Assembly (NCBI GenBank): GCA_903893945.1
Contig: CAITOF010000030.1
Span: 1-58,248 of the forward strand
Length of the DNA stretch: 58,248 bases
Direction: 5' to 3'
Origin: an uncultured Oxalobacteraceae bacterium
Lineage (GTDB): Bacteria > Pseudomonadota > Gammaproteobacteria > Burkholderiales > Burkholderiaceae_D
Positions 7,761 to 19,593 of the stretch are shown piece after piece (within the stretch, counting starts at the first letter, position 1; the number at the start of each line of letters is the position of its first letter). Below the pieces are notes generated by a model. The model made no database searches, was not told the DNA's origin, and saw only the letters and a list, made by a program, of their open reading frames with translations. Position numbers and translations under genes: made by a program.

Positions 7761-9489
7761 ATTGCAGCTGATGCAGGTGCGCGTACGTTCCATTTTTCTG
7801 AATGAGTTCAGCATGTGTACCGATTTCAGTGACCTCACCGTGGGTCAGAACAACGATACGGTCAGCGCGCTCAATGGTTGACAGGCGATGCGCAATAACC
7901 AGGGTGGTACGTCCCTGCATCAAACTGTCCAGCGCCAGCTGCACGGCACGTTCTGATTCCGAATCGAGTGCGGAGGTCGCTTCATCCAGAATCAGTATCG
8001 GCGCATTTTTGTAGATGGCACGTGCTATCGCCAGTCGCTGACGCTGGCCACCCGACAAACGGGAACCGTTATCACCGATTTCGGACCGCAGACCCAACGG
8101 CATATTTTCGACGACATCGGTCAGGTTGGCGGCTTTGACTGCGGCTTCTATCCGGACCGGATCGGGATCGAGATCACCATAGGCAATGTTGGCGGCAATC
8201 GTGTCGTCGAACAGCACCACATTCTGCCCGACCATCGCAATCTGTTCACGCAGACTGGTCAGCGAAATGCCGGCCAGATCCTGACCATCCAGCGTGATAC
8301 TACCGGCCGTTGGCGCATAAAAACGTGGCACCAGATTAACCAGCGAGGTTTTGCCGCCGCCGGACATTCCCACCAGTGCCACCGTTTCGCCGGCATTCAC
8401 TTTAAAACTGACACCCTTTAGTATCTTCTGGTCTTTTCCGGCATAACGGAATTCGATCTGGTTAAATTCAAGATGTCCCTGCGCACGACCTTTCAGATCC
8501 ACCCCGCCAGAAAATTCGGCCGGCGTATCGATCAGGTTAAAAATCGACTCCGACGCAATCAATCCGCGTTGCAGCGGACCATTCAGATCGGACAGCCGTT
8601 TTAACGGTGCGAGCAGCATCAGCATGGTGGTGATGTATTTAACGAAGTCGCCCGGAGTAAATGGGTGGGTATGGAACGGCAGTATGGACGGACGCATCGC
8701 GACAATAATGACCAGTGATAACGCCAGCGCGGCGACCATTTGCGTGATCGGCGTGGTCGAACCGGACGCGACCGTGACGCGCTGTGCATAGCCGCGCAAT
8801 CTTTCGCTTTTGCCGTGAAAACGGTTGTGTTCATGGCGCTGCGCACCGAAAACACGAATCACCTGGGCGGCACGGGTTGCTTCTTCCACCACCTGCGTCA
8901 GGTCGCTATTCAGTTTGAGCTGGTGCTGGTTTAAAAATCGCAGGCGTCGGCTGGCAACACGGACAATAATCGCCATCGAAGGAATGATTAACAGCGTCAC
9001 CACGGTCAGCTGCCAGTTCTGATAAACCAGGTACAGCATCAGGGCGGCCACCGCGATCGTGTCACGCACCAGGATATTGATCGAATTCTTGACCATCTCG
9101 ACCACCTGCTGGACTTCGTACATGATCGTGTTGATCAGTTTTCCGCTGGATTCGCTGTGATAATAACTGATCGGCACGTCCAGAGTCCGTCCAAACATGT
9201 CTTCGCGCAGGTCACTCATCAGTTTGTTGGCGATCCACGACATGTAATACTGGGAACAGAAGGTAAAAATGCCGCGCAGAAAAAAAACGCCGACGATGCC
9301 CAATGGCACCATCCAGATCGGCAGCGATTTCTGTTCGGAAAAACCGTTGTCAATCAATATGCCCAGTATGTACGGGACCACCGGTTCGGTCAGAGCCGTA
9401 CCCACCATGCCGACAAACGCCAGCGCTATACGGTTTTTATAGGGTTTGACCGCATACCATAATCGGGTGAAATACGGATTTATTTTCAT
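7735..9489 (-). CDS. msbA: lipid A export ABC transporter, ATP-binding/permease protein MsbA
   Basis: MsbA flips core-lipid A across the inner membrane as a homodimer. The 584-residue half-transporter has six predicted membrane helices within residues 20-290. The ATPase domain has Walker A GMSGGGKT (374-381), signature LSGGQ (478-482), Walker B ILILDE (498-503) and the switch histidine in VIAHRLST. Length equals the E. coli protein. It starts 21 bp after dnaE, probably in the same transcript. Its 3' end overlaps the deacetylase gene by 26 bp, tail to tail. Other type-I exporters share these motifs, so MsbA rests on overall similarity and length. Confidence 0.85.
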   Translation of the reverse strand: MKINPYFTRLWYAVKPYKNRIALAFVGMVGTALTEPVVPYILGILIDNGFSEQKSLPIWMVPLGIVGVFFLRGIFTFCSQYYMSWIANKLMSDLREDMFGRTLDVPISYYHSESSGKLINTIMYEVQQVVEMVKNSINILVRDTIAVAALMLYLVYQNWQLTVVTLLIIPSMAIIVRVASRRLRFLNQHQLKLNSDLTQVVEEATRAAQVIRVFGAQRHEHNRFHGKSERLRGYAQRVTVASGSTTPITQMVAALALSLVIIVAMRPSILPFHTHPFTPGDFVKYITTMLMLLAPLKRLSDLNGPLQRGLIASESIFNLIDTPAEFSGGVDLKGRAQGHLEFNQIEFRYAGKDQKILKGVSFKVNAGETVALVGMSGGGKTSLVNLVPRFYAPTAGSITLDGQDLAGISLTSLREQIAMVGQNVVLFDDTIAANIAYGDLDPDPVRIEAAVKAANLTDVVENMPLGLRSEIGDNGSRLSGGQRQRLAIARAIYKNAPILILDEATSALDSESERAVQLALDSLMQGRTTLVIAHRLSTIERADRIVVLTHGEVTEIGTHAELIQKNGTYAHLHQLQFTSDLDQE

Positions 9490-9510
9490 GTCAGGATATT
9501 TTTTTTAATG

Positions 9511-12500
9511 TTAGCCATACACCATGGCCACTTGGTCAGGCGACAGCAACGCCATTAATTTCTCTTGTAACTCCTCGTCCGGATTGACCCGCCAGTCGTC
9601 GGACAGACGCATCTCCGCCGAGGCCGTTGAACCCTGATAATGCACCAGCATCGGACAACCCTGGCCGTTCCGGTGCGGCTCCAGAGTGCTTTGCAACTGT
9701 TTGACATCAATCGGGTTGCTGATGTCGATACGCAGTCCCTGTGAAAACTGGATCCGCGCCTGCGCGATATCCATCACCTTCTCGGCCGTCACACGCAATC
9801 CCCCCGAAAAACGGTCTTCCGACACCTTGCCCTGCACGGCCAAAAATTCGTCTTCCTTAAAATAATGCTTGAATTCATCCGCCAGTTCGGCATACACGGT
9901 AATATCCTGTGTCGCGGTGCTGTCATCCAGTGTCACAATCAGAATTCGGCCACGCTGCGTCATCTGGCTTCGTACCGCCGAAATAACGCCGGCCATCAGG
10001 CGCGGTTCTCGCGACGTTTCCAATTTGGCTAATTGGGTGCGTATAAACTGACGCACTTCGGGCGCGTAGATTGAAAACAGATGGCCGGACAGATAGAATC
10101 CCAGCGCCAGCTTTTCTTCGGCCAGTTTTCTCTTTTCACTCCAGGGCGGCACCCGGATATAGTCTGGCGCAGCGGACATCACCGCATCGTCATCGAACAG
10201 GCTAACCTGGTTTCGTGCGGCTTCGGCCTGCTCGGCACACTCAATCGCCAGTCCCACGCTGGCCAGCAGCACGCCACGGTCAACACCGAAACTGTCGAAC
10301 GCGCCGGCACGGATCAGCGATTCAATGGTGCGCCGATTTACCTGGCGTTTATCCACGCGCTTTGCAAAGTCAAACAGATCGGCAAACAGGCCCTCCCTGC
10401 GAGCCGCAATAATGTTTTCAATCGCATTCTGTCCCGATCCCTTCACCGCACCCAGTCCATAGCGGATCTGGTTGGCCGGCTTGTCCGGGTCGCCCTTGAC
10501 AGGAATAAACCGGTAATCGGAATAATTGATATCGGGTGGCAGCAACGTCAGGCCGCATACGTCGATGGCATCTTCAACCAGGATTTTGATCTTGTCGGTA
10601 TCGTCCATGGCCAGCGACAGGTTGGCTGCCATGAATGCGGCAGGATGGTGCGCTTTAAGATACGCCGTGTGGTAAGCCAGCAGCGCGTAAGCAGCAGCGT
10701 GGGATTTGTTGAACCCGTAGCCGGCAAACTTTTCCATCAGGTCAAATATCTCGTCCGCTTTCTGCTCTGACAATCCGTCTTTGGCAGCACCATTGCGGAA
10801 AATCTGCCGGTGCTCGGCCATCTCCTCGGCTTTTTTCTTGCCCATTGCGCGGCGTAACAGGTCGGCGCCGCCCAGCGAGTAGCCGCCGACCACCTGGGCC
10901 ATCTGCATCACCTGTTCCTGATACACCATGATGCCGTAGGTTTCAGACAGAATCCCTTCGGTACGCGGGTCCGGATAATCAAACCGTTCACCATGTTTGC
11001 GTTTGCAGAAATCAGGGATCAGGTCCATCGGGCCCGGACGATACAGTGCCACCAGCGCAATAATGTCTTCAAACCGGTCAGGGCGCGCATCTTTCAGCAT
11101 ACCCTGCATGCCACGGCTTTCAAGCTGGAATACGGCCACCGTCTTTGCACGGGCAAGCAGGGTGTACGACGGCTTGTCATTCAGTGGCAGGGTTTCCAGA
11201 TTAAAATCGGCCATCGCCGGATCGAGCTCTTTGATGTAACGCACCGCCCAGTCCAGTATGGTCAGCGTGGTCAAGCCCAGAAAGTCGAACTTCACCAGCC
11301 CGACCGCTTCTACGTCATCCTTGTCAAATTGCGACACGACACCTGCATCGCCGCCCTGGGTGTACAGCGGACAGAAATCAGTCAGCTTGCCCGGCGCAAT
11401 CAGCACACCACCGGCATGCATACCGATGTTGCGCGTAATCCCTTCAACCTGCTGTGCCAGCTCCAGAAGCTGCCTGACCTCGTCCTCGTTTTCCTGGCGC
11501 TCCGCAAGCAGCGGTTCTTCTTTAACTGCTTCAGCAATCGTGACCTGCTTGCCCGGTTTGAACGGAATCAGTTTGGAAATGCCGTCACAGAAGTTATAAC
11601 CAAAATCCAGCACTCGACCGACGTCACGAATCGCGCCCTTGGCCGCCATGGTACCGAACGTGGCGATCTGCGATACCGCTTCTTTTCCATACAGGTCTTT
11701 GACGTGCTGAATGACGCGATCTCGCCCTTCCTGACAGAAATCAATATCAAAGTCAGGCATCGATACCCGCTCCGGATTCAGGAAGCGTTCAAACAGCAGA
11801 TTGTAGGCCAGCGGATCCAGGTCGGTGATTTTCAGGGAATACGCCACCAGCGAACCCGCCCCCGATCCGCGCCCCGGGCCAACGGGCACCCCATTCTGTT
11901 TCGCCCAGGAGATGAATTCGGCCACAATCAGAAAATAGCCGGGGAAACCCATTTTGATAATGGTGTCGGTTTCAAACTTCAATCGCGACTGATAGCGCTC
12001 CTGCTGCCTGTCCCGCTCTGCCGGGTCAGGGTACAGATGCACCATGCGCTGCTGCAAACCGGCCTGTGCTTCCGACACAAGAAATTCGTCCAGCGTCACG
12101 CCGTCCGGGGTTGGAAAAAGGGGTAGTTTGGGCTTACCCAGTTCCAGCACCAGATTGCAGCGTTTGGCAATTTCCACTGAATTGGCCAGAGCGCCCGGCA
12201 GATCAGCAAACAGTGCCTGCATTTCCGCCTGGGTCTTGAAGTAGTGGTCTTCATTGAAACGCTTGACACGTCGACCGTTGGCAAGAATTTCACCTTCAGC
12301 GATACAAACCCGCGCCTCGTGCGCGGTGAACTCGCTGGCATCAACAAACTGCACCGGATGCGTGGCGACCACCGGCAGTTGCAGCAGCGCCGCCAGTTTC
12401 ACGGCCTGGTTCACATACGTCGCCATATTCGGCTGACTGGCGCGCTGAATTTCAATGTAAAAATGATCAGGAAATACGCTGGCCCAGTGTTCGGCGCAAC

Positions 12501-12960
12501 GACGCGCCGCGTCCCAGTTCCCATTGTCCAGAGCGATACCCACGTCACCAAACTGCGCGCCCGATAAGGCAATCAGGCCACCCGGCGGCAAGGCCGACAG
12601 CCACTCGGGGCGAATTTCGGCCCGGCCCAAATGCTGATTGACCAGCCACGACTGCGAGAGCAGTTCACACAACTGCAGATAGCCCGTGTGGTTTTTCACC
12701 AGCAGCAGCAGTCGGCCCGGCTTGTCACGCTGCAGGTCGTTGCTGATCCAGACATCGCAACCGACTATTGGTTTTATGCCTTTGCTACGCGCTTCTTTAT
12801 AAAATTTCACCATGCCAAAAATATTGGACAGGTCGGTGATCGCCAGGGCGGCCTGCTGGTCTTTGACGGCAGAGCGGATTGCATCGTCGATTCGAACCAA
12901 TCCATCAACGATGGAATATTCGGAATGCATGCGGAGGTGGGTGAATTGCGGGGTTGTCAT
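9511..12960 (-). CDS. dnaE: DNA polymerase III alpha subunit
   Basis: This is the replicative polymerase, 1149 residues, full length. It has an N-terminal PHP domain (FTHLRMHSEYS), the polymerase palm with catalytic MPDFDID (D403 and D405), fingers with YQEQVM and the GYGFNKSHAAAY motif, a helix-hairpin-helix and an OB-fold (LIVTLDDSTA) toward the C-terminus. The start ATG at 12960 has no Shine-Dalgarno sequence. A good promoter ends only about 9 bp upstream, so the message may be nearly leaderless. msbA follows after 21 bp. Confidence 0.97.
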   Translation of the reverse strand: MTTPQFTHLRMHSEYSIVDGLVRIDDAIRSAVKDQQAALAITDLSNIFGMVKFYKEARSKGIKPIVGCDVWISNDLQRDKPGRLLLLVKNHTGYLQLCELLSQSWLVNQHLGRAEIRPEWLSALPPGGLIALSGAQFGDVGIALDNGNWDAARRCAEHWASVFPDHFYIEIQRASQPNMATYVNQAVKLAALLQLPVVATHPVQFVDASEFTAHEARVCIAEGEILANGRRVKRFNEDHYFKTQAEMQALFADLPGALANSVEIAKRCNLVLELGKPKLPLFPTPDGVTLDEFLVSEAQAGLQQRMVHLYPDPAERDRQQERYQSRLKFETDTIIKMGFPGYFLIVAEFISWAKQNGVPVGPGRGSGAGSLVAYSLKITDLDPLAYNLLFERFLNPERVSMPDFDIDFCQEGRDRVIQHVKDLYGKEAVSQIATFGTMAAKGAIRDVGRVLDFGYNFCDGISKLIPFKPGKQVTIAEAVKEEPLLAERQENEDEVRQLLELAQQVEGITRNIGMHAGGVLIAPGKLTDFCPLYTQGGDAGVVSQFDKDDVEAVGLVKFDFLGLTTLTILDWAVRYIKELDPAMADFNLETLPLNDKPSYTLLARAKTVAVFQLESRGMQGMLKDARPDRFEDIIALVALYRPGPMDLIPDFCKRKHGERFDYPDPRTEGILSETYGIMVYQEQVMQMAQVVGGYSLGGADLLRRAMGKKKAEEMAEHRQIFRNGAAKDGLSEQKADEIFDLMEKFAGYGFNKSHAAAYALLAYHTAYLKAHHPAAFMAANLSLAMDDTDKIKILVEDAIDVCGLTLLPPDINYSDYRFIPVKGDPDKPANQIRYGLGAVKGSGQNAIENIIAARREGLFADLFDFAKRVDKRQVNRRTIESLIRAGAFDSFGVDRGVLLASVGLAIECAEQAEAARNQVSLFDDDAVMSAAPDYIRVPPWSEKRKLAEEKLALGFYLSGHLFSIYAPEVRQFIRTQLAKLETSREPRLMAGVISAVRSQMTQRGRILIVTLDDSTATQDITVYAELADEFKHYFKEDEFLAVQGKVSEDRFSGGLRVTAEKVMDIAQARIQFSQGLRIDISNPIDVKQLQSTLEPHRNGQGCPMLVHYQGSTASAEMRLSDDWRVNPDEELQEKLMALLSPDQVAMVYG

Positions 12961-12968
12961 AGCAGGCT

Positions 12969-12996
12969 ATTTTACATGAGGGCAACGCGAATCCAA
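12969..12996 (-). promoter_or_regulatory. possible dnaE promoter giving a near-leaderless mRNA
   Basis: Minus strand: TTGGAT (12991-12996), 16-bp spacer, TAAAAT (12969-12974). A start 6-7 nt downstream would fall 1-3 nt before the dnaE ATG. This agrees with the missing Shine-Dalgarno sequence. Judged from sequence only. Confidence 0.35.
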
Positions 12997-13043
12997 CACG
13001 ATTTCTTCACCTATCTTTACCCGCCGGCGTCCGCATTTCGGTA

Positions 13044-13069
13044 TATAATGCTGACCAATCAATGACTTA
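13044..13069 (+). promoter_or_regulatory. TATAAT -10 box followed by AATCAATGACTTA motif
   Basis: A perfect -10 hexamer TATAAT (13044-13049) lies upstream of trhO with no convincing -35. Seven bases later comes AATCAATGACTTA (13057-13069), a 13-mer found again at 15741-15753 and, inverted and nearly whole, at 15811-15822. It probably contains or adjoins the trhO transcription start. Confidence 0.45.
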
Positions 13070-13148
13070 GTGAATTAACTGCCAGTCAATGTCAGACGCC
13101 GATGCGTCGGCACTTTTCACCCGTAACCCTAACACCGTAAAAACCACT

Positions 13149-14021
13149 ATGCAGTCCAGTACCCCCCCTTACGTCAACATATCGGCTTATAAATTTATTA
13201 CGTTTAATGATACCGCGGAAAAGCGCGCCGACTATCTGGCGATTTGCAAACAGCTGAATTTGAAAGGCACGATATTACTGACACCTGAAGGCATTAATTT
13301 GTTTCTGGCCGGTCTGCGCCACGAAATTGACGGCTTTATGGACTGGCTCCATACCGATCCGCGCTTCAGTGATGTGGTCGCCAAAGAAAGTTTTTCAGAC
13401 AGCCAGCCATTTACCAAGCTCCTGGTCAAGTTAAAAGCAGAAACCATCACCATGCGCATGCCGCTCATTCGCCCCGAGGAGGGCCGCGCACCATCAGTGA
13501 CGCCACCGACCTTGAAACGCTGGCTGGACCAGGGTCACGACGATGAAGGTCGCGCAGTTGTCATGGTCGATACGCGAAATGCATTTGAGGTGGATGTCGG
13601 CAGTTTTGATCACACGCTGGATTTTCGCATCAACAAATTTACCGAGTTTCCCGCCGTTATAGCCGCCAATAAAGAGGCACTGAATGACAAAACCGTGGTC
13701 ACCTTCTGTACCGGTGGCATCCGTTGTGAAAAGGCAGCCATCCACATGCAGAACGTCGGGTATGACCATGTCTACCAGCTCGAAGGCGGTATTCTGAAAT
13801 ATTTTGAGGAAGTGGGTGGCGCTCATTACCACGGCGACTGTTTCGTCTTTGATTATCGCACCGCATTGAATCCCAGGCTGGAAGCGACCGACACAACGCA
13901 GTGCTATGCCTGTCGTGCTGTCGTTACCCCCAGAGAACAACTGTCGCCTTATTACATCGCCGGCAAGTCCTGCCCGCATTGCAAAAAACAGTTGCGCGAG
14001 GCCACCGGGGCAACAAGTTAA
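13149..14021 (+). CDS. trhO: tRNA uridine(34) hydroxylase TrhO (rhodanese family)
   Basis: TrhO makes 5-hydroxyuridine at tRNA wobble position 34 using oxygen. The N-terminal acylphosphatase-like domain begins [10 protein letters not shown]. The rhodanese domain holds the active-site loop CTGGIRC (first Cys is residue 187). The C-terminal segment has two CxxC-type pairs (CYAC and CPHC), probably a metal site. I placed the start at the ATG at 13149 because homologues begin just before VNISAYKF; an in-frame ATG at 13089 would add 20 unconserved residues. Neither has a clear ribosome site. The product is 290 residues. It is convergent with rhlE. Confidence 0.9.
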   Translation: MQSSTPPYVNISAYKFITFNDTAEKRADYLAICKQLNLKGTILLTPEGINLFLAGLRHEIDGFMDWLHTDPRFSDVVAKESFSDSQPFTKLLVKLKAETITMRMPLIRPEEGRAPSVTPPTLKRWLDQGHDDEGRAVVMVDTRNAFEVDVGSFDHTLDFRINKFTEFPAVIAANKEALNDKTVVTFCTGGIRCEKAAIHMQNVGYDHVYQLEGGILKYFEEVGGAHYHGDCFVFDYRTALNPRLEATDTTQCYACRAVVTPREQLSPYYIAGKSCPHCKKQLREATGATS

Positions 14022-14079
14022 GGCTGCATTGCCGCCGTGGCTTGCAGATAAACCTGATCCGCGTGATCCCTGACTACCG

Positions 14080-15576
14080 TTATGATTTTCCGCCCAGCAG
14101 AGCAGCGCGCTTGACAGACTTGGCGCCTGGCTTTACAGCGGACACCGTTGTTGCGTTGCCAGGATTTTCAGCACCTGTGCCCGACGTCGTGCTCGGTTGA
14201 TAGGGTTGTAAAAACCACGGATCGATTTTGGGCGCATTGGAGTAGCTTCGGACGGCGGTCCTGCGCTCATTTCTGACGTGGTCCGGCGCGGCGACCTTGC
14301 CCGGCGCATGGCGAGACTCCCGTCTGCCGTGTGGCACACCGGTTTCTTCAGCGACAAAGCCGGCCAGATGCAAACGTACAATTTTTTGCCTGATCAGTTT
14401 TTCAATATCCGCCAGCAGGCGTTCATCTTTGTCAGTGCACAGGGAAATCGCATCACCTTTCGCGCCGGCACGGCCGGTCCGGCCAATACGATGAACGTAG
14501 TCTTCCGCGTTATAGGGCAAATCATAATTGATTACGCAGGGCAATTCAGCAATATCCAGCCCACGCGCCGCGACGTCGGTGGCCACCAGCACTTCAATTT
14601 CTCCACGCTTGAATGATTCCAGCGCTGCCATCCGTTCAGACTGCGTCTTGTCGCCATGAATGGCGGCGGCTTTGACGCCCGTCTTGACCAGATGAACCGC
14701 GAGTCGTGACGTGCCGATTTTCGTATTCGAAAATACAATCACCTGTTTCAAATGGCGCTCGCGAATAATGAAACTGACCGCTTCCCGTTTTTCTTCTTCA
14801 GCGACCTGATACAGGATCTGCGTGACATTGTCCGCCGTCGCGTTGCTTCGGGCCACTTCAATTGTCAGTGGTTTGCGCAGGAACGTCGCTGCCAGTTTTT
14901 TTATTTCCGTCGAAAAAGTCGCCGAAAACATCAGGCTCTGGCGTTCTTTGGGGAGCAGGTTAATGATGCGCTGCAAATCCGGCAGGAAGCCCATATCCAG
15001 CATACGATCGGCTTCATCCATCACCAGTATCTGTACCTGGCCAAGATTGATGGTTTTTTGCTGCACATGGTCAAGCAACCGGCCCGGCGTTGCAATAACG
15101 ATCTCGACGCCGGCGCGCAGTGCCGCTGTTTGCGGGGCAATATCCACGCCACCAAATACCACTATGCTTCGTAGTGGTGTGTGCCTGGAATAGGCTTTAA
15201 CGTTATCGGCCACCTGATCAGCCAACTCCCGTGTCGGTGTCAGTATCAGCGCACGAACCGGATGGCGCGCCGGTGACGCACTGGTATTGGCATGCGCTAA
15301 CAGCAATTGAATTATTGGCAGCGAGAAGCCGGCCGTTTTACCGGTGCCGGTCTGCGCCGCACCCATCACGTCACGCCCTTCGAGCACAACAGGAATGGCT
15401 GCCGCCTGTATGGGGGTCGGATGGACATAGCCCTGGTCGGTCAGCGCACGCAAAATGTCGTCTGATAAACCGAAATCAGCAAACCGCACCGGTTGGGTGG
15501 CGTCTGATTCGGGCAACAAAGAGGGGTCCGTTGATATAACGATGTCGGGCTGGCTTGCTAACGTTGTTTCGGTCAT
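14080..15576 (-). CDS. rhlE: DEAD-box ATP-dependent RNA helicase, RhlE type
   Basis: This is a 498-residue RNA helicase. It has the Q motif (FADFGLSDDILRAL then TPIQ), Walker A AQTGTGKT, PTRELADQ, VMDEADRML (motif II), SAT, and HRIGRTGRAGAKG (motif VI). The C-terminal 110 residues are basic and low in complexity (ending KSVKRAALLGGKS), typical of RhlE and used for RNA binding. Proteins of this type remodel ribosome-assembly intermediates and structured mRNA in the cold. The only candidate ribosome site is GGAAG about 13 bp upstream. Confidence 0.9.
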   Translation of the reverse strand: MTETTLASQPDIVISTDPSLLPESDATQPVRFADFGLSDDILRALTDQGYVHPTPIQAAAIPVVLEGRDVMGAAQTGTGKTAGFSLPIIQLLLAHANTSASPARHPVRALILTPTRELADQVADNVKAYSRHTPLRSIVVFGGVDIAPQTAALRAGVEIVIATPGRLLDHVQQKTINLGQVQILVMDEADRMLDMGFLPDLQRIINLLPKERQSLMFSATFSTEIKKLAATFLRKPLTIEVARSNATADNVTQILYQVAEEEKREAVSFIIRERHLKQVIVFSNTKIGTSRLAVHLVKTGVKAAAIHGDKTQSERMAALESFKRGEIEVLVATDVAARGLDIAELPCVINYDLPYNAEDYVHRIGRTGRAGAKGDAISLCTDKDERLLADIEKLIRQKIVRLHLAGFVAEETGVPHGRRESRHAPGKVAAPDHVRNERRTAVRSYSNAPKIDPWFLQPYQPSTTSGTGAENPGNATTVSAVKPGAKSVKRAALLGGKS

Positions 15577-16130
15577 GGCTTAGGGTGAATCTTCCGTGAA
15601 ATAATGAGACAGGCGCCTGTGACCCACTATTTCATGGGCAGATCGCGTCATAGAAACCAACGGAAAATCAACTGAAAATTAGGGTAGGCAGAAAGGCGTC
15701 AGTATATTACATACTGCGCGCATTACAAAGAACCTTTACAAATCAATGACTTACACAGGGTCTCGGTGCCAGGCCAAATGGATTGTGCCGCTTTTTCTAC
15801 CATCTCTTGCAAGTCATTGATTTATATAGGTATATAACCTGCTATTGCATTGCCAAAGTAGTAATTTATACGGCCGAGTGCGATCAACACCGTACAAAAA
15901 TAAATGCCAGACAGCACCGTTGACAGGTCTTTTTTATGCAAGAAAATCAACACTCAATCCATTCGCTTGCCTTAAGCACAGTTTCATTTTCCCTCATGTC
16001 ATAAGACAACAGGTGCCCAGCCATTTTTTTCAATGCCTGTAATTCCTTGTCATCCCGATTTGCAGGCGGGTAGTTCGCAAAACCGTGCAGAAAATACGCT
16101 CCGCCCGGTCTGCACCCCATGCCACACAGT
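15577..16130. other. intergenic region with a long-spaced 13-bp inverted repeat
   Basis: No credible gene was found. The clear structure is an inverted repeat: AAATCAATGACTT at 15740-15752 and its exact complement AAGTCATTGATTT at 15811-15823, with 58 bp between. A/T-rich, promoter-like TATATAGGTATATAA follows the second arm at 15823-15837. A 65-codon minus-strand frame at 15947-16144 overlaps the end of katG and is doubtful. Confidence 0.5.
15740..15823. repeat. inverted repeat AAATCAATGACTT ... AAGTCATTGATTT
   Basis: Two perfect 13-bp arms (15740-15752 and 15811-15823) are separated by 58 bp. The same core occurs once more at 13057-13069 ahead of trhO. Arms this far apart are more likely protein-binding sites or start-site elements than a terminator. 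Confidence 0.7.
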
Positions 16131-18420
<2,290 letters not shown>

Positions 18421-18492
18421 ATTTGCCGTGCAGACATGACGGCGGCAGCGAATCGCTGACCGTCGCCCTTCGAGGCGATTTTTTGTAATATC

Positions 18493-18515
18493 GAAAAAAA
18501 GGCGGCCAGCCCCGC
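18493..18515 (-). terminator. rho-independent terminator of the alpha-E/ATP-grasp operon
   Basis: Read on the minus strand: GCGG, 6-nt loop, CCGC, then C and seven T residues. It lies about 110 bp beyond the stop of the alpha-E gene and before the katG promoter region. The stem is short but G/C-only, and the T-run is strong. Confidence 0.6.
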
Positions 18516-18626
18516 TTAAGAGGGCATCACTGCCGGACATGCCAGGCCACAATCCGTCAGGCCGAAGTGGCATGGTGACGACCCAAAGCCGGGGAGTTTG
18601 CCCGGCAGATCAACAGGTTTGTCGGG

Positions 18627-19592
18627 CTAGCCGGTGGACTCCGCCGGTGCCATGGGTACCAGAAAATCGTTGCTCAGCCGGACGCCGAGTTCATTAATGT
18701 TTTCCAGGAACCGTATCAGGTAAGCGTGCAGACCAAATTCGAGTATTGCATCGATCGTGGTGCTTTCCAGTTCGTTGTAGAGATTTTGTGCGAACAGTTC
18801 AGTCGCACTCGAGACATCGTTACGCACAGCCTTCAGATTTTCCACCACACCGCGCACGCACGCCATCAGCGAACGCGGCATATTGTTCTGCAACATCAGT
18901 AGTTCGGCCACACGTGCCGGACTGATCACGTCGCGATAAACCTTGCGATAAACTTCAAAGGCCGACACCGAACGCAGCAATGCGGCCCAATAATAAAATT
19001 CAATCTGGGAACTGTCGGCACTGAGATTGTTATTGTGGGCAGCAAGAAACTTGACATCCAGAATACGTGCGGTGTTGTCGGCCCGCTCAAGAAAGATGCC
19101 GAGCCGGATAAAATTGAACGATTCATCCTGCAGCATGGTCCCCAGGGTCACGCCGCGCGACAGGTGCGAGCGGAATTTGACCCACTCAAAAAACATGCTG
19201 GGATTGGATTTGTGCAAACCGGCTGCCAGATGTTGCTGCAGCGTCAGCCACGTCATATTTTCCGTTTCCCAGACTTCGGTAGTCAGGTTGCCGCGCACGG
19301 TGCGCGCATTTTCACGTGCGGCACGCAGGCAGCAGAAAATCGACGAGGGATTGTCGGCATCCATCACCATGAAATCAATGACATTCTGCTGGGTCGGGGT
19401 ATCGTATTTCTTGAAAAAATGATGCTCAAGTTCGGAAATCTTCAGTTGCGCCAGCCAGCTTTTTTCAAGCACGGTGTCGTCCTGGGGCATCAGGGAATTT
19501 TCCAGATTCACATCCAGCATCCTTGCGGTATTTTCCGCGCGCTCGGTATAGCGCGCCATCCAGAACAGGTGATCTGCGGTGCTGCTGAGCAT
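18627..19592 (-). CDS. alpha-E domain protein (DUF403/COG2307)
   Basis: This is a 321-residue all-helical protein beginning MLSSTADHLFWMARYTERAENTARML, the hallmark of the alpha-E family (usual length about 310-320). The biochemical role is unknown. The family almost always travels with circularly permuted ATP-grasp and transglutaminase genes and has been proposed as their partner in peptide-tagging or amidoligase systems. Only 1 bp separates it from the upstream ATP-grasp gene, so the two are surely co-transcribed. A second copy of the domain is fused to the ATP-grasp protein at 24602-27223. Confidence 0.9.
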   Translation of the reverse strand: MLSSTADHLFWMARYTERAENTARMLDVNLENSLMPQDDTVLEKSWLAQLKISELEHHFFKKYDTPTQQNVIDFMVMDADNPSSIFCCLRAARENARTVRGNLTTEVWETENMTWLTLQQHLAAGLHKSNPSMFFEWVKFRSHLSRGVTLGTMLQDESFNFIRLGIFLERADNTARILDVKFLAAHNNNLSADSSQIEFYYWAALLRSVSAFEVYRKVYRDVISPARVAELLMLQNNMPRSLMACVRGVVENLKAVRNDVSSATELFAQNLYNELESTTIDAILEFGLHAYLIRFLENINELGVRLSNDFLVPMAPAESTG

Positions 19593-19593
19593 A

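Noticed and set aside
10993..12126. Plus-strand open frame of 377 codons
   Set aside because: It lies wholly antisense to dnaE, has no ribosome site or known domain, and is explained by dnaE codon bias.
18463..18484. Plus-strand hairpin TCGCC/GGCGA followed by six T
   Set aside because: It looks like a terminator, but no plus-strand gene ends nearby; it may act weakly on antisense transcripts only.
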